Part shown: positions 39,759 through 49,341 of the stretch, piece after piece
Layout: each line of letters opens with the position of its first letter
Numbering within the stretch: position 1 is the stretch's first letter
Assembly (NCBI RefSeq): GCF_001902635.1
Contig: NZ_MJAO01000003.1
Span: 1-64,000 of the forward strand
Direction of reading: 5' to 3'
Length of the DNA: 64,000 nt
Origin: Serratia marcescens
GTDB lineage: Bacteria > Pseudomonadota > Gammaproteobacteria > Enterobacterales > Enterobacteriaceae
Made by a program: the position numbers and the translations under genes
The notes under the pieces: generated by a model
Told to the model about the DNA's origin: nothing
The model's input: only the letters and a program-made list of their open reading frames with translations
The model's database searches: none

Positions 39759-41219
39759 TTACGCGCGCTCAGGGATTGCTTTCAGCAGCGAGGTCAGCAG
39801 CTTCCAGTACAGACCGACGCTTTCGATATGCACCTGCTCATCCGGCGAGTGCGGGCCGGTGATGGTTGGCCCGATTGACACCATGTCCATGTTTGGATAC
39901 GGCTTTTTGAACAGGCCGCATTCCAGACCGGCGTGGATCACCATGATGTTTGGCGTCTTGTCGAACAGGTCCTGATACAGCTCGCGCACCAGGTGCATCA
40001 CCGGCGAGTCGGCGTCCGGCTGCCAGCCCGGGTAGCCGCCCTTCGGCGCCACCTTGGCGCCGGCCAGCTGGCCCAGCGCGGTCAGCATCTCGACCACGTA
40101 GTCTTTGCCGCTGTCGATCAGGGAGCGGATCAGGCAGATGATCTCCGCTTCGTTTTCGCTGGTGGTGACCACGCCGACGTTCAGCGAGGTTTCCACCACG
40201 CCTTTCACCGCGTCGCTCATGCGGATCACGCCATTCGGCGTGCTGTTCAGCAGCGCCAGGAAACGCTGCTGGCTGTCGGCGCTCAGCGCCTGCGAAGCGC
40301 TGGTGGTTGGCTCCAGCAGCACGGTGATGTTCTTCTCTTTGGCGGAGAGTTCGTTCTGCAGCACGGCCAGGAATTCCTGGCTCAGCGCTTTCAGCGCGTC
40401 GGCTTTGTCCGCCGGCACCGCGACCACCGCGGAGGCTTCACGCGGGATGGCGTTGCGCAGGGTGCCGCCGTTCAGATCCAACACGCGCAGGTTCAGCGCC
40501 GCCGCATGGGCGAACAGGAAGCGCGCCAGCAGTTTGTTGGCGTTGCCCAGACCGACGTGGATCTCGGCGCCGGAGTGGCCGCCTTTCAGGCCCTTGAGGG
40601 TCAGTTTCAGGGTTTGGTAACCGGCCGGCACCGCTTCGCGCTGCAGCGGCAGGGTGGTGATAAAGTCGATACCGCCGGCGCAACCCATGTAGATTTCGCC
40701 TTCCTCTTCGGAATCGGTATTGATCAGGATGTCCGCCTGCAGCCAGTTTGGCTGCAGCCCGAAGGCACCGTCCATGCCGGCCTCTTCGGTCATGGTCAGC
40801 AGCACTTCCAGCGGGCCGTGCTCAACGCTGTCGTCGGCCAGCACCGCCAGGGCGGAGGCCATGCCGATGCCGTTGTCGGCGCCCAGCGTGGTGCCGCGCG
40901 CTTTCACCCACTCGCCGGCGATATAAGGCTGGATCGGATCCTTGGCGAAGTCGTGCACGGTGTCGTTATTCTTTTGCGGCACCATGTCCAGGTGCGCCTG
41001 CAGCGCGACCGGCTTGCGGTTTTCCATGCCTTTGGTGGCCGGTTTGCGCAGCAGGATATTGCCGACCTGATCGCGCTCGGCGTGCAGGTTCTTCTCTTTG
41101 GCCCAGGTGAGGATGTGCTGCGCCAGCGCTTCTTCATGATAAGAAGGGTGCGGGATAGAACAGATCTTGGCGAAAATATCCCACAGCGGCTGTGGCGAAA
41201 GCTGAGACAATTCAGACAC
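39759..41219 (-). CDS. pepD: Cytosol nonspecific dipeptidase (peptidase D)
   Basis: A metallo-dipeptidase of the M20 family, 486 residues (E. coli PepD 485), which splits Xaa-His and many other dipeptides, completing intracellular peptide breakdown. The zinc-site motifs LQAHLDMVPQ (His, Asp), TLGADNGIGMASALA (bridging Asp), TMTEEAGMDGAFG (catalytic Glu pair) and NTDSEEEGEIYMGCAGG are visible, with the final His in VIHAGLECGLF. The 337-bp gap to gpt (41220-41556) holds the divergent promoters and no other gene that I can support. Confidence 0.96.
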   Translation of the reverse strand: MSELSQLSPQPLWDIFAKICSIPHPSYHEEALAQHILTWAKEKNLHAERDQVGNILLRKPATKGMENRKPVALQAHLDMVPQKNNDTVHDFAKDPIQPYIAGEWVKARGTTLGADNGIGMASALAVLADDSVEHGPLEVLLTMTEEAGMDGAFGLQPNWLQADILINTDSEEEGEIYMGCAGGIDFITTLPLQREAVPAGYQTLKLTLKGLKGGHSGAEIHVGLGNANKLLARFLFAHAAALNLRVLDLNGGTLRNAIPREASAVVAVPADKADALKALSQEFLAVLQNELSAKEKNITVLLEPTTSASQALSADSQQRFLALLNSTPNGVIRMSDAVKGVVETSLNVGVVTTSENEAEIICLIRSLIDSGKDYVVEMLTALGQLAGAKVAPKGGYPGWQPDADSPVMHLVRELYQDLFDKTPNIMVIHAGLECGLFKKPYPNMDMVSIGPTITGPHSPDEQVHIESVGLYWKLLTSLLKAIPERA

Positions 41220-41556
41220 TATAAGTCTCCTGTGACGGCAGGCTCCGACAGGACGGGCGTGCCGCGCGGTTAAGGTGAGTGGGCATCTGTGCGTCGTGCA
41301 CGATCCCCAGAGAATATCACTTTATTTCCGGCGGTGCGCGCCCCGTATTGTGCGGTTTAAGCGCTTGATCACACGGCTTCGCTGCGGGAACGTTCGTTTT
41401 TTCAGCATCAATCACCGTCGCACCCCTCGACGGAAATCGCGAGGTTTTCCTCGGTACATCTGGAATTCAACGCGGCCAGTCTCTATAATCTCGCGCAACC
41501 TTTTTTCCCCTGAACTATAAAGTAAGCCGCTTCACCGCCGGCTGGGACACGATTCT

Positions 41557-42015
41557 ATGAGCGAAAAATACGTTGTTACCTGGGATATGCTGCAAATGCA
41601 CGCACGCAAGCTGGCGCACCGCCTGCTGCCTGCCGACAAATGGACGGGCATCATTGCCGTAAGCCGCGGCGGTCTGGTGCCGGCGGCCCTGCTGGCGCGC
41701 GAACTGGGCATCCGCCACGTGGACACCGTCTGCATTTCCAGCTACGACCATGACAACCAGCGCGAAATGAAAGTGCTCAAGCGCGCCGAAGGCGACGGTG
41801 AAGGCTTCATCGTGGTGGACGATCTGGTGGATACCGGCGGCACCGCGAAGGCGATCCGCGATATGTACCCGAAAGCGCATTTCGTCACCATCTTCGCCAA
41901 GCCGGCGGGCCGCCCGCTGGTGGACGACTACGTGGTAGATATCCCGCAGGACACCTGGATCGAACAGCCGTGGGATATGGGCGTCAGCTTCATTCCACCT
42001 ATCGGCGGCCGCTAA
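41557..42015 (+). CDS. gpt: Xanthine-guanine phosphoribosyltransferase
   Basis: Purine salvage: converts guanine, xanthine and, less well, hypoxanthine to their nucleotides with PRPP at the inner face of the membrane. At 152 residues it is identical in length to E. coli Gpt. It has the PRPP loop [18 protein letters not shown] and the N-terminal [15 protein letters not shown] [17 protein letters not shown]. The C-terminal [16 protein letters not shown] is characteristic. A TATAAT at 41484-41489 may be its -10 element. Confidence 0.97.
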   Translation: MSEKYVVTWDMLQMHARKLAHRLLPADKWTGIIAVSRGGLVPAALLARELGIRHVDTVCISSYDHDNQREMKVLKRAEGDGEGFIVVDDLVDTGGTAKAIRDMYPKAHFVTIFAKPAGRPLVDDYVVDIPQDTWIEQPWDMGVSFIPPIGGR

Positions 42016-42033
42016 GCCCAGCCTGCTCGAAAC

Positions 42034-42064
42034 AAACGCCCGGTTATGCCGGGCGTTTGCGTTA
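42034..42064 (+). terminator. Probable terminator after gpt
   Basis: A perfect 10-bp stem AAACGCCCGG/CCGGGCGTTT with a five-base loop, 18 bp past the gpt stop. The T tract is short (TTTGCGTT), so it may be a weak terminator. Confidence 0.5.
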
Positions 42065-42156
42065 TCTTGGTTTATCCCGCCAGAGTTAGGTACACTACCT
42101 CCAGTTAAGTAGGCCTTTTGCGGCCTATCGCCAGATTTACGGAGGCTGTTGTTACC

Positions 42157-43404
42157 ATGGCACAGGCCAACCTTTCTGAAATTCTTTTCAAGCCCAAATT
42201 CAAACACCCCGAAACTTCGACGCTGGTGCTGCGTGCGCGCAACAAAGTGAGCGCCACCATGCATTCCGCGTTGGAAGGCGACACCACCGGTAGCTGGTAC
42301 CGCATGCTGAATCCGCTGCTGTGGGCCTGGCGCGGTGTCAGCCCGATCGAAATCCACGAAGTGCTGGCGCGCATCGCCGCCTCGGACGCCGAGCGCAGCA
42401 ATCCGCAGCGGCTGGATACCGTGGTGGGCTACCGCAACGGCAACTGGATCTACGAGTGGATCCATCAGGGCATGCAGTGGCAGCAGCGGGCGACGGAACA
42501 GCAGGATCCGCTGCTCGGTGGCGAATACTGGCTGAAGGCCGCCAGCCTGTACAGCATCGCCGGTTACCCGCACCTGAAGGGCGACGAGCTGGCCGAACAG
42601 GCGGAGATGCTGGCCAATCGCGCTTACGAAGAGGCGGCGCTGCTGCTGCCGTATCAATTGAAAGAGCTGGAGTTCCGCATCGAAGGCGGCGGCAGCGTCA
42701 CCGGCTTCCTGCACATGCCGGAGAAGGGCGAAGCGCCGTTCCCGACGGTGCTGATGTGCGGCAGCCTCGACACGCTGCAGACTGACTATCACCGTCTGTT
42801 CCGCGACTACCTGGCGCAGCACGGCATCGCCATGCTGACGCTCGACATGCCGTCGATCGGCTCCTCCTGCAAATGGAAGCTGACGCAGGACTCCAGCTAC
42901 CTGCACCAGCAGGTGCTGATCCAGCTGGCCTCGGTGCCGTGGGTAGACCATCAGCGGGTGAGTGCCTTCGGCTTCCGCTTCGGCGCCAACGTGGCGGTGC
43001 GATTGGCCTATCTGGAGCCGCAGCGGCTGCGCGGCGTGGCCAGCCTGGGGCCGGTGGTGCATCGCCTGCTGTGCGACAGCAGCACCCAGCTGAACGTACC
43101 GGACATGTATATGGACGTGCTGGCCAGCCGCATGGGCATGGCCAATGCCTCCGACAACGTGCTGAAAGTGGAACTGAACAGCTATTCGCTGAAAATGCAG
43201 GGGCTGCTGGGGCGCCGCTGCCCGACGCCGATGATCTCCGGCTACTGGGAGCGCGATACGCTCAGCCCGAAAGAGGAATCGCAGCTGATCGTCAGCTCCT
43301 CGGTGAGCGGCAAGCTGGTCGCCATCCCGCGCACCCCGGTTTACGACAGCTTCCACCGGGCGTTGCTGCAGATGTCCGGCTGGCTGAAGGACAAAATGCG
43401 TTAA
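42157..43404 (+). CDS. frsA: Esterase FrsA (fermentation-respiration switch protein)
   Basis: An alpha/beta-hydrolase of 415 residues (E. coli FrsA 414). In E. coli it was reported to bind the phosphotransferase component IIA-Glc and to shift metabolism towards fermentation, and it shows esterase activity. The N-terminal [22 protein letters not shown] is family specific (begins [11 protein letters not shown]). ACGGAGG lies before ATG 42157. The usual Ser nucleophile elbow is altered ([14 protein letters not shown]), as in other FrsA proteins. Confidence 0.94.
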   Translation: MAQANLSEILFKPKFKHPETSTLVLRARNKVSATMHSALEGDTTGSWYRMLNPLLWAWRGVSPIEIHEVLARIAASDAERSNPQRLDTVVGYRNGNWIYEWIHQGMQWQQRATEQQDPLLGGEYWLKAASLYSIAGYPHLKGDELAEQAEMLANRAYEEAALLLPYQLKELEFRIEGGGSVTGFLHMPEKGEAPFPTVLMCGSLDTLQTDYHRLFRDYLAQHGIAMLTLDMPSIGSSCKWKLTQDSSYLHQQVLIQLASVPWVDHQRVSAFGFRFGANVAVRLAYLEPQRLRGVASLGPVVHRLLCDSSTQLNVPDMYMDVLASRMGMANASDNVLKVELNSYSLKMQGLLGRRCPTPMISGYWERDTLSPKEESQLIVSSSVSGKLVAIPRTPVYDSFHRALLQMSGWLKDKMR

Positions 43405-43464
43405 TTAGTTGCTAAATTTTAACAGTTTGTTAAAAAGAGTGGTCTACATTGAGGAGGTTAGAGA

Positions 43465-43866
43465 ATGACGTTACCGAGTGGTCACCCTAAAAGCCGACTA
43501 ATGAAACGTTTTGCCAGCTTGGGGCCGTACCTGCGTGAAGGGCAATGTGAAAACGACCGTTTTTTCTTTGATTGTTTGGCCGTCTGCGTCAATGTAAAGC
43601 CCGCTCCGGAGAAGCGTGAGTTCTGGGGCTGGTGGATGGAGCTGCAGGCGGAAGAGGCGCGCTTCACCTATTCGTACCAATTCGGCCTGTTCGACAAGGA
43701 AGGCAACTGGACGGCGCAAAACATTAAGGATGATGAAGTTAACGCCAAGCTGGAAGACACCCTGCGTGATTTCCATCGCCGCCTGGGCGAGCTGCTGGCG
43801 ACCATGGAGCTGGTGCTGGAACCCGCCGACGATTTCAAAGAAAAACTGATCAAACTCTCCGCCTGA
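43465..43866 (+). CDS. crl: Sigma factor-binding protein Crl
   Basis: A small cytosolic protein (133 residues) that binds RpoS and helps it form holoenzyme, boosting stationary-phase and curli/cellulose genes. The conserved [25 protein letters not shown] start and the [24 protein letters not shown] core are present. GAGGAGG precedes ATG 43465. In E. coli phoE lies between crl and proB; here only 116 bp separate them, with no porin. Confidence 0.96.
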   Translation: MTLPSGHPKSRLMKRFASLGPYLREGQCENDRFFFDCLAVCVNVKPAPEKREFWGWWMELQAEEARFTYSYQFGLFDKEGNWTAQNIKDDEVNAKLEDTLRDFHRRLGELLATMELVLEPADDFKEKLIKLSA

Positions 43867-43982
43867 CCCCGTTTGACCACGTATTGTGCTGATTTCGCGT
43901 TGTGCCTGTTGGCATAACGCGTCTCTCCTGTTACAAAGACCTTTGCACTCTTCTTCTCATCATTACACACGGCAGAAATACT

Positions 43983-45086
43983 ATGAACGGCAGCCAGACA
44001 TTGGTTGTGAAATTGGGCACCAGCGTGTTGACCGGCGGATCGCTGCGTCTGAACCGCGCCCACATCGTCGAATTGGTGCGCCAGTGCGCGCAGCAACACG
44101 CTGCGGGCCACCGCATCGTCATCGTCACCTCCGGCGCCATCGCCGCCGGGCGCGAACACCTGGGCTACCCCGAGCTGCCCGCCACCATCGCCTCCAAGCA
44201 GCTGCTGGCGGCGGTAGGGCAGAGCCGGCTGATCCAGCTGTGGGAACAGCTGTTCTCCATTTACGGTATCCACGTCGGGCAGATGCTGCTGACGCGCGCC
44301 GATCTGGAAGACCGCGAGCGCTTCCTCAACGCGCGCGACACCATGACGGCGCTGCTGGACAACCGCATCGTGCCGGTAATCAATGAGAACGACGCCGTCG
44401 CCACCGCCGAAATCAAGGTGGGCGACAACGATAACCTGTCGGCGCTGGCGGCCATTCTGGCCGGGGCCGACAAACTGCTGCTGCTGACCGATCAGCAGGG
44501 CCTCTACACCGCCGATCCGCGCAACAACCCGCAGGCCGAACTGATCCGTGAAGTGCACGGTATCGACGACGCGCTGCGTGCCATCGCCGGCGACAGCGTC
44601 TCCGGTCTGGGCACCGGCGGCATGGGTACCAAGCTGCAGGCGGCCGACGTGGCCTGCCGCGCCGGCATCGACGTGGTGATCGCCGCCGGCAGCAAGCCGG
44701 GCGTGGTGGCGGACGTGATCGAAGGCAAACCGGTGGGCACCCGTTTCCACGCGCTGGAAACCCCGCTGGAAAACCGCAAGCGCTGGATCTTCGGCGCGCC
44801 GCCGGCCGGTGAGATCACTGTCGACGACGGCGCGGTGGAAGCGATGATGGCGCGCGGCAGCTCGCTGCTGCCGAAGGGCATCCGCGAAGTGAAGGGCGAC
44901 TTCTCGCGCGGCGAAGTGATCCGCATTCGCAACCTGGCGGGGCGCGATCTGGCGCACGGCGTCAGCCGCTACAACAGCGACGCGATGCGCATGATCGCCG
45001 GGCACCACTCGCAGGAAATCACCGAAATCCTCGGTTATGAATACGGTCCGGTGGCAGTGCACCGCGACGATATGATTGTCAGTTAA
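43983..45086 (+). CDS. proB: Glutamate 5-kinase
   Basis: First step of proline synthesis: ATP-dependent phosphorylation of glutamate. The 367-residue protein has an amino-acid-kinase domain ([53 protein letters not shown]) and a C-terminal PUA domain (about 280-360). Feedback inhibition by proline is a family property. ATG 43983 fits the E. coli-type N terminus; an upstream frame to 43902 is unlikely. It forms an operon with proA, nine bases apart. Confidence 0.96.
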   Translation: MNGSQTLVVKLGTSVLTGGSLRLNRAHIVELVRQCAQQHAAGHRIVIVTSGAIAAGREHLGYPELPATIASKQLLAAVGQSRLIQLWEQLFSIYGIHVGQMLLTRADLEDRERFLNARDTMTALLDNRIVPVINENDAVATAEIKVGDNDNLSALAAILAGADKLLLLTDQQGLYTADPRNNPQAELIREVHGIDDALRAIAGDSVSGLGTGGMGTKLQAADVACRAGIDVVIAAGSKPGVVADVIEGKPVGTRFHALETPLENRKRWIFGAPPAGEITVDDGAVEAMMARGSSLLPKGIREVKGDFSRGEVIRIRNLAGRDLAHGVSRYNSDAMRMIAGHHSQEITEILGYEYGPVAVHRDDMIVS

Positions 45087-45095
45087 GGAGTGAGC

Positions 45096-46349
45096 ATGCT
45101 GGAGCAGATGGGGAAGGCCGCCAAGCAGGCCTCCTGGCAGCTGGCGGTGCTGAGCACGGCGAAAAAGAATCAGGTGCTGTCGGTCATGGCCGACAGGCTG
45201 GAAGCCAACAGTGAAGCGATCCTGCTGGCGAACGAACAAGACATGGCGCAGGCGCGCGCCACCGGCATGAGCGAAGCGCTACTCGATCGTCTGCTGCTGA
45301 CCCCGGCGCGGCTGGCGGCGATCGCCAACGACGTGCGCCAGGTGTGCCGCCTGAACGATCCGGTCGGCCACGTGTTGGACGGCAACCTGCTGGACAGCGG
45401 GCTGAAGCTGGAGCGCCGCCGGGTGCCGCTCGGCGTGATCGGCGTAATTTACGAGGCGCGGCCGAACGTCACCATCGACGTCGCCAGCCTGTGCCTGAAA
45501 ACCGGCAACGCGGTGATCCTGCGCGGCGGTAAAGAGACGCACAACACCAACCAGGCGACGGTGAAAGTGATCCAGCAGGCGCTGGAACAGTGCGGCCTGC
45601 CGGCGGCGGCGGTGCAGGCGATCGACAGCCCGGATCGCGCGTTGGTGAATGAACTGCTGCGACTGGATCGCTATGTCGACATGCTGATCCCGCGCGGCGG
45701 CGCCGGCCTGCACAAGCTGTGCCGCGAGCAATCGACCATCCCGGTGATCACCGGCGGCATCGGTGTGTGCCACACCTACGTGGATGCCGACGTCGACTTC
45801 GACAAGGCGCTGACGGTGATTGAAAACGCCAAGATCCAGCGCCCGAGCGCCTGTAACTCGCTGGAGACGCTGCTGGTGAACCGCAGCATCGCCGCCGAGT
45901 TCCTGCCGGCGCTGAGCGCCAAAATGGCGGCGGCGGGCGTGACGCTGCACGCGGCGGAAAACGCGCTGCCGCTGCTGCAGGGCGGCCCGGCGACGGTGGT
46001 GCCGGTGAACGCGGAAGATTACGACGATGAATGGCTGTCGCTGGATCTGAACGTGCTGCTGGTGGACGATATCGATCAGGCCATCGATCATATCCGCACC
46101 CACGGCACCAACCACTCCGACGCGATCCTCACCCGCTCGCTGAGCAGCGCCGAGCACTTCGTGCGCGCGGTGGACTCCTCGGCGGTGTATGTGAACGCCA
46201 GCACCCGCTTCACCGACGGCGGCCAGTTCGGTCTGGGCGCGGAAGTGGCGGTGAGCACCCAGAAATTGCACGCCCGTGGCCCGATGGGCCTGGATGCGCT
46301 GACCACCTACAAGTGGATCGGTTACGGCGACGATCTGGTACGCAGCTAA
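45096..46349 (+). CDS. proA: Gamma-glutamyl phosphate reductase
   Basis: Second step of proline synthesis: NADPH reduction of glutamyl-5-phosphate to the semialdehyde. It is 417 residues, as in E. coli. An aldehyde-dehydrogenase fold with the catalytic Cys in [14 protein letters not shown], the cofactor-site [13 protein letters not shown], and the [14 protein letters not shown] segment. ATG 45096 is preceded by AAGGAG; GTG 45090 is less likely. A clear terminator follows. Confidence 0.96.
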
Positions 46350-46372
46350 GGCCGTATTGCGGTGCTAAAGAC

Positions 46373-46408
46373 GTCAGGGCGCAGCGTACTGCGCCCTGAT
46401 TGTTTTTG
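46373..46408 (+). terminator. Terminator after proBA
   Basis: A perfect 11-bp stem TCAGGGCGCAG/CTGCGCCCTGA around a CGTA loop, followed by TTGTTTTT. It separates proBA from the tRNA-Thr transcript. Confidence 0.8.
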
Positions 46409-46470
46409 GGGAAGGTTTGACTGCACAGCCGTGTGGCTGCTTGCAAAACAACCAAACGCCCCGGCGGCTA

Positions 46471-46499
46471 TTGACTCATTTCGTGCACAGGTCTACCTT
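46471..46499 (+). promoter_or_regulatory. Promoter of tRNA-Thr
   Basis: TTGACT at 46471-46476, a 17-bp spacer and TACCTT at 46494-46499, about 41 bp before the mature tRNA 5' end. Confidence 0.55.
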
Positions 46500-46540
46500 G
46501 TTCAACGCACTTCCGGCTTGCCCCGCAGGCCCGGCTCGAT

Positions 46541-46616
46541 GCCGATATAGCTCAGTTGGTAGAGCAGCGCATTCGTAATGCGAAGGTCGTAGGTTCGACT
46601 CCTATTATCGGCACCA
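46541..46616 (+). tRNA. thrW: tRNA-Thr (CGT)
   Basis: A 76-nt cloverleaf starting GCCGATATAGC, with anticodon CGT at 46574-46576, TΨC arm GGTTCGACTCC and an encoded CCA end. By memory of the E. coli sequence it is essentially identical to thrW, which also follows proBA and is the attachment site of the CP4-6 element. Here the sequence beyond it turns accessory in character. Confidence 0.98.
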
Positions 46617-46825
46617 ATCACTCACATTCTATTGATTTAATTGACATTAATTCCATTCGGAGTGAAATCGCTTTGCCTCTCCTACATGAGGCCCTAAAGC
46701 CTATGGCTCAACGTGATAATCTGTATCGCCGTAGCAACGGTATTTAGTTGTCCGTATGCAGTTCCTGCCCGATATCGTCTCTACACGGGACAGCGTGAGG
46801 TTCACGCTTCAAAAAAAACAACGAC

Positions 46826-47040
46826 ATGAGAAAAGCGCGTGCGATTGCCGCGGGTCTATTGGCTGTCTGGCAGCGATGTCTGGTGAGTATCAAAAATTGG
46901 ATAGAGAAAAGTGGGTAAGTAGTGCACCTGTTCTGGCTGGCGAAGGTATGCTCCTGAGACCTCAGGATTTATCATCGATAGTGCTATTAACATCGGGAGC
47001 TGTTGTGGATCCCATAATCAGTGTGTCGGCAGATCTCTAA
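46826..47040 (+). pseudogene. Frameshifted small lipoprotein-like gene
   Basis: ATG 46826 opens MRKARAIAAGLL; adding a single base at about 46861 would restore the downstream frame GCLAAMSGEYQKLDREKWVS, making a lipobox L-L-G-C and a protein of about 70 residues ending SVSADL. As it stands, the first frame runs on only to a stop about 30 codons in. So it looks like a lipoprotein gene with a one-base deletion in a G run, or a sequencing error. The family is not recognised, and the signal peptide is short. The 310 bp after it, to 47350, hold no other gene but do carry an inverted repeat. Confidence 0.35.
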
Positions 47041-47259
47041 CAGCGAATGGGGCCGTTTTACCGGGATACTTACCCGCCCAACTGATACCTGCTAGCAGTG
47101 GCATTATCAGTACGCCACTTTCAGCTTATGATTCAACATGATTAGGCGCTCAAGGCTAAACGTGCCATTTTGACGAACGATTCAAATGGGGTCTTTGCAA
47201 CCCAACCTGCGACATGTCGGTCGCGCCTCACTTGGAGGGGGGCAATTTGGCACCAAGAT

Positions 47260-47315
47260 ATAATTATTGTTTTTCGATAATTCAACTTGACGAATTACTG
47301 TAAAACAATAATTAT
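47260..47315. repeat. 14-bp inverted repeat upstream of the DUF2975/XRE pair
   Basis: ATAATTATTGTTTT (47260-47273) and its exact reverse complement (47302-47315) flank a 28-bp spacer. The repeat ends 35 bp before the DUF2975 gene, so it could be the operator for the XRE-type regulator encoded two genes on. Confidence 0.75.
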
Positions 47316-47350
47316 GACGTTATGAAATCAGTAATCCAGGGGAAGCGCAC

Positions 47351-47866
47351 ATGAGAGTCATTTCACACTCGCACAAAGTACAGATTCGGTTGTGCCGAGG
47401 CATGGAGATCATGCTGTTGTTTTTAATGGGCACGCTCCCGGTTGTATGTGGTTATTTGCTGTTTTGGCCAGCGAGTGACGGCCAGTCTTTTTCTTTTGAT
47501 ACGGAGATAGAATGGACATCTGGGGATAATATCACTTTTATTGTTGATAACCTGGTCACTTTTCTTGTGTTACTGCAAATGTTTATCTTCTCTAAAGGTA
47601 TACGCAATGGTGAGCTGTTTACTAAAAAACGAATTAGAAATGTAAGAAATATAGGCTTAATCCTTGTGCTTGGGTATTGCTTTACTCTTTTTATTCGCAT
47701 ATTTTTTGACTCCTCGCTTGATGAGTGGAACACCGACTATGTATCCGTAGCCAGCTCGGAGCTATATAGCTTGCAACAACTACTGCTGGGATGGGGAGTG
47801 CTTTCTCTGAGCTATATCTTTGAGAAGGGAAAGGAACTGGAAGAGGAAAGAGAGTTGGTGATTTAA
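47351..47866 (+). CDS. DUF2975-type membrane protein
   Basis: A 171-residue protein with four hydrophobic segments (about residues 18-40, 62-82, 97-118, 139-158) and a charged C-terminal tail rich in Glu. Size, topology and the directly following small helix-turn-helix gene fit DUF2975 family proteins, which are commonly paired with YozG-like regulators. No enzymatic motif is visible. It may sense or modulate the regulator at the membrane, which is inference. It lies two bases upstream of the regulator. AT-rich codon use, unlike the core genes, suggests acquisition. Confidence 0.65.
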   Translation: MRVISHSHKVQIRLCRGMEIMLLFLMGTLPVVCGYLLFWPASDGQSFSFDTEIEWTSGDNITFIVDNLVTFLVLLQMFIFSKGIRNGELFTKKRIRNVRNIGLILVLGYCFTLFIRIFFDSSLDEWNTDYVSVASSELYSLQQLLLGWGVLSLSYIFEKGKELEEERELVI

Positions 47867-47868
47867 CT

Positions 47869-48072
47869 ATGCCGATTATTGTCACACTGGATACCATTCT
47901 TAAAGACAGGAAAATGAAATCGAAAGAGTTGGCTGAGTTAATTGGTATTACGGAAGCTAACCTATCCATACTGAACAGCGGGAAAGCGAAAGCCGTCCGG
48001 TTCAGTACGTTGGATGCCATCTGTAAGGTATTGGAATGTCAACCTGGTGATATTATAAAATACATAGAGTAA
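47869..48072 (+). CDS. Small XRE/Cro-type (YozG-like) transcriptional regulator
   Basis: A 67-residue helix-turn-helix protein consisting almost only of the DNA-binding domain. It has MKSKELAELIGITEANLSIL as the HTH and KAVRFSTLDAICKVLECQPGDIIKY as the closing helix pair. It is translationally close to the DUF2975 gene before it and probably autoregulates through the 14-bp inverted repeat at 47260. Target genes are unknown. Confidence 0.82.
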   Translation: MPIIVTLDTILKDRKMKSKELAELIGITEANLSILNSGKAKAVRFSTLDAICKVLECQPGDIIKYIE

Positions 48073-48089
48073 TTAGGTCAGTTGACGCT

Positions 48090-48171
48090 CTATAATCGGC
48101 CGCCTTTGCGCTAATTTTGGTGCTACATCGAACATAAAAATTGATGTTGTACTCTTGGCGGCGGATTATAG
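48090..48171. repeat. Imperfect inverted repeat with 15-bp arms
   Basis: CTATAATCGGCCGCC (48090-48104) and GGCGGCGGATTATAG (48157-48171) pair at 14 of 15 positions across a 52-bp interior. It sits just after the XRE gene. It could be a large hairpin terminator-like structure or a small palindromic repeat unit. The rest of the 516-bp gap (48073-48588) is AT-rich with no credible gene. Confidence 0.55.
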
Positions 48172-48537
48172 GATTAGCAGACGCAGCGCTCTATCCTGGA
48201 AAAATACTACTAACATGCCGTTGGCGTCATGGTGGTCGGTAGCCCTATCGTTTGCTTGACTGGCAGAGATTTTATTTTTACGAAATTATGGGTTGCCAAT
48301 GTCGTCAGCCATGTAAGGATAGCCAGCATAAAATAATTATCAGCAGTGTGATATGTTCTCGGTATTTGTTTTTTAATGAATTTCAATGTCAGAGATTATC
48401 TCTCTGCTGTGCATTCTCTCGCTGAAAATTCCTCAGGGAGTTCCACGGTTTCGCTATTTATTTTTCCGTTATCGTCAGGCCTCTATTGAGGGAGCGTATT
48501 TCTCTCGGAGGTTATAGCATTAATTTTGAACGTGCTG

Positions 48538-48565
48538 TATCGCTGCTGGGGGCGAAACAGCGATA
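48538..48565 (+). promoter_or_regulatory. Leader hairpin before the LuxR-type gene
   Basis: TATCGCTG (48538-48545) pairs exactly with CAGCGATA (48558-48565). The stem ends 12 bases before the GGGAGG ribosome-binding site of the LuxR-type gene, so it may affect translation or mRNA stability. Confidence 0.4.
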
Positions 48566-48588
48566 TCGAATAATGTTGGGAGGTTTAA

Positions 48589-49329
48589 ATGGGCGTGAAT
48601 CACTCAGTTGTGCAGGCTCTTGGTGGAAGGGGGACGATACGGCGTGGTGGCTGGAGGCTAAGTGGTGGTGATGTGCCCCCTGACGCTCGCTGGCAGATCA
48701 CGGTAGTTGACGCGTGCAGCTATGGGCGTGCAGGAATGAAGGCGGCTTTGCAAAGCGACCCCTGCGTGGCGCGAGTTGTCGCGAGAGAGGCGCTGGCGGA
48801 GATGTTATCGATGCTGGCGGTTTGTCCAGGGGCTGCAACGTCGCCATCGGGTCTGGTATTGCGATTACCTATGCGGGCACAGGAGGCATTGTCTGTGTTG
48901 CTGCAATTGAGGGAGCTGCACATGGCACGTTATACGCGTGTGGTGGTGCTGTCGAACGTAGCGCCTGATATTGTTCGTCGGGTGTTGGCGCATCTCGGCG
49001 TGAACGGCGCGGCGCGGGTAGTGGATGCGAGATGCCCGTTGCCTGTGCTGTGCCGGACCGCTATATCGACAATGGGGGAGATAGACGGCTCTGATGAGGC
49101 TTTTTATTGCGAACCGCATAACTTGCTGTCTCACCGGGAACGCTACGTGCTGGGTAAGACGTTGCGTGAGATATCCATCTATAACCAGGCTCGCCAGGCG
49201 CAGCTCAGCGCCAAAACCATTTATACGCATCGTGCCCGTGCATTATTGAAACTGGGTGCTCCGGATGTCTTGACCTTGTTGCGTCAGTTTACGCCGGTGG
49301 CCTATAGACGTGATGGATTGCGGTATTAA
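48589..49329 (+). CDS. LuxR-family (GerE-type) transcriptional regulator
   Basis: A 246-residue regulator with an N-terminal receiver-like region lacking the usual phospho-Asp pocket (WQITVVDACSYGRAGMKAAL) and a C-terminal LuxR helix-turn-helix (about residues 178-236: LSHRERYVLGKTLREIS, QAQLSAKTIYTHRARALLKL). This layout resembles RcsA- and fimbria-associated orphan LuxR regulators of enterobacteria. GGGAGG lies five bases before the ATG. The gene is followed by a small membrane-protein gene 12 bp on. Targets are unknown. Confidence 0.82.
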   Translation: MGVNHSVVQALGGRGTIRRGGWRLSGGDVPPDARWQITVVDACSYGRAGMKAALQSDPCVARVVAREALAEMLSMLAVCPGAATSPSGLVLRLPMRAQEALSVLLQLRELHMARYTRVVVLSNVAPDIVRRVLAHLGVNGAARVVDARCPLPVLCRTAISTMGEIDGSDEAFYCEPHNLLSHRERYVLGKTLREISIYNQARQAQLSAKTIYTHRARALLKLGAPDVLTLLRQFTPVAYRRDGLRY

Positions 49330-49341
49330 GAGGATTTCGCT

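Noticed and set aside
41515..43356. 613-codon minus-strand frame opposite gpt-frsA
   Set aside because: Covers two clear plus-strand genes and is compositionally biased.
48486..48671. 61-codon frame across the LuxR leader
   Set aside because: Overlaps the leader and start of the LuxR-type gene in another frame; no ribosome-binding site and no motif.
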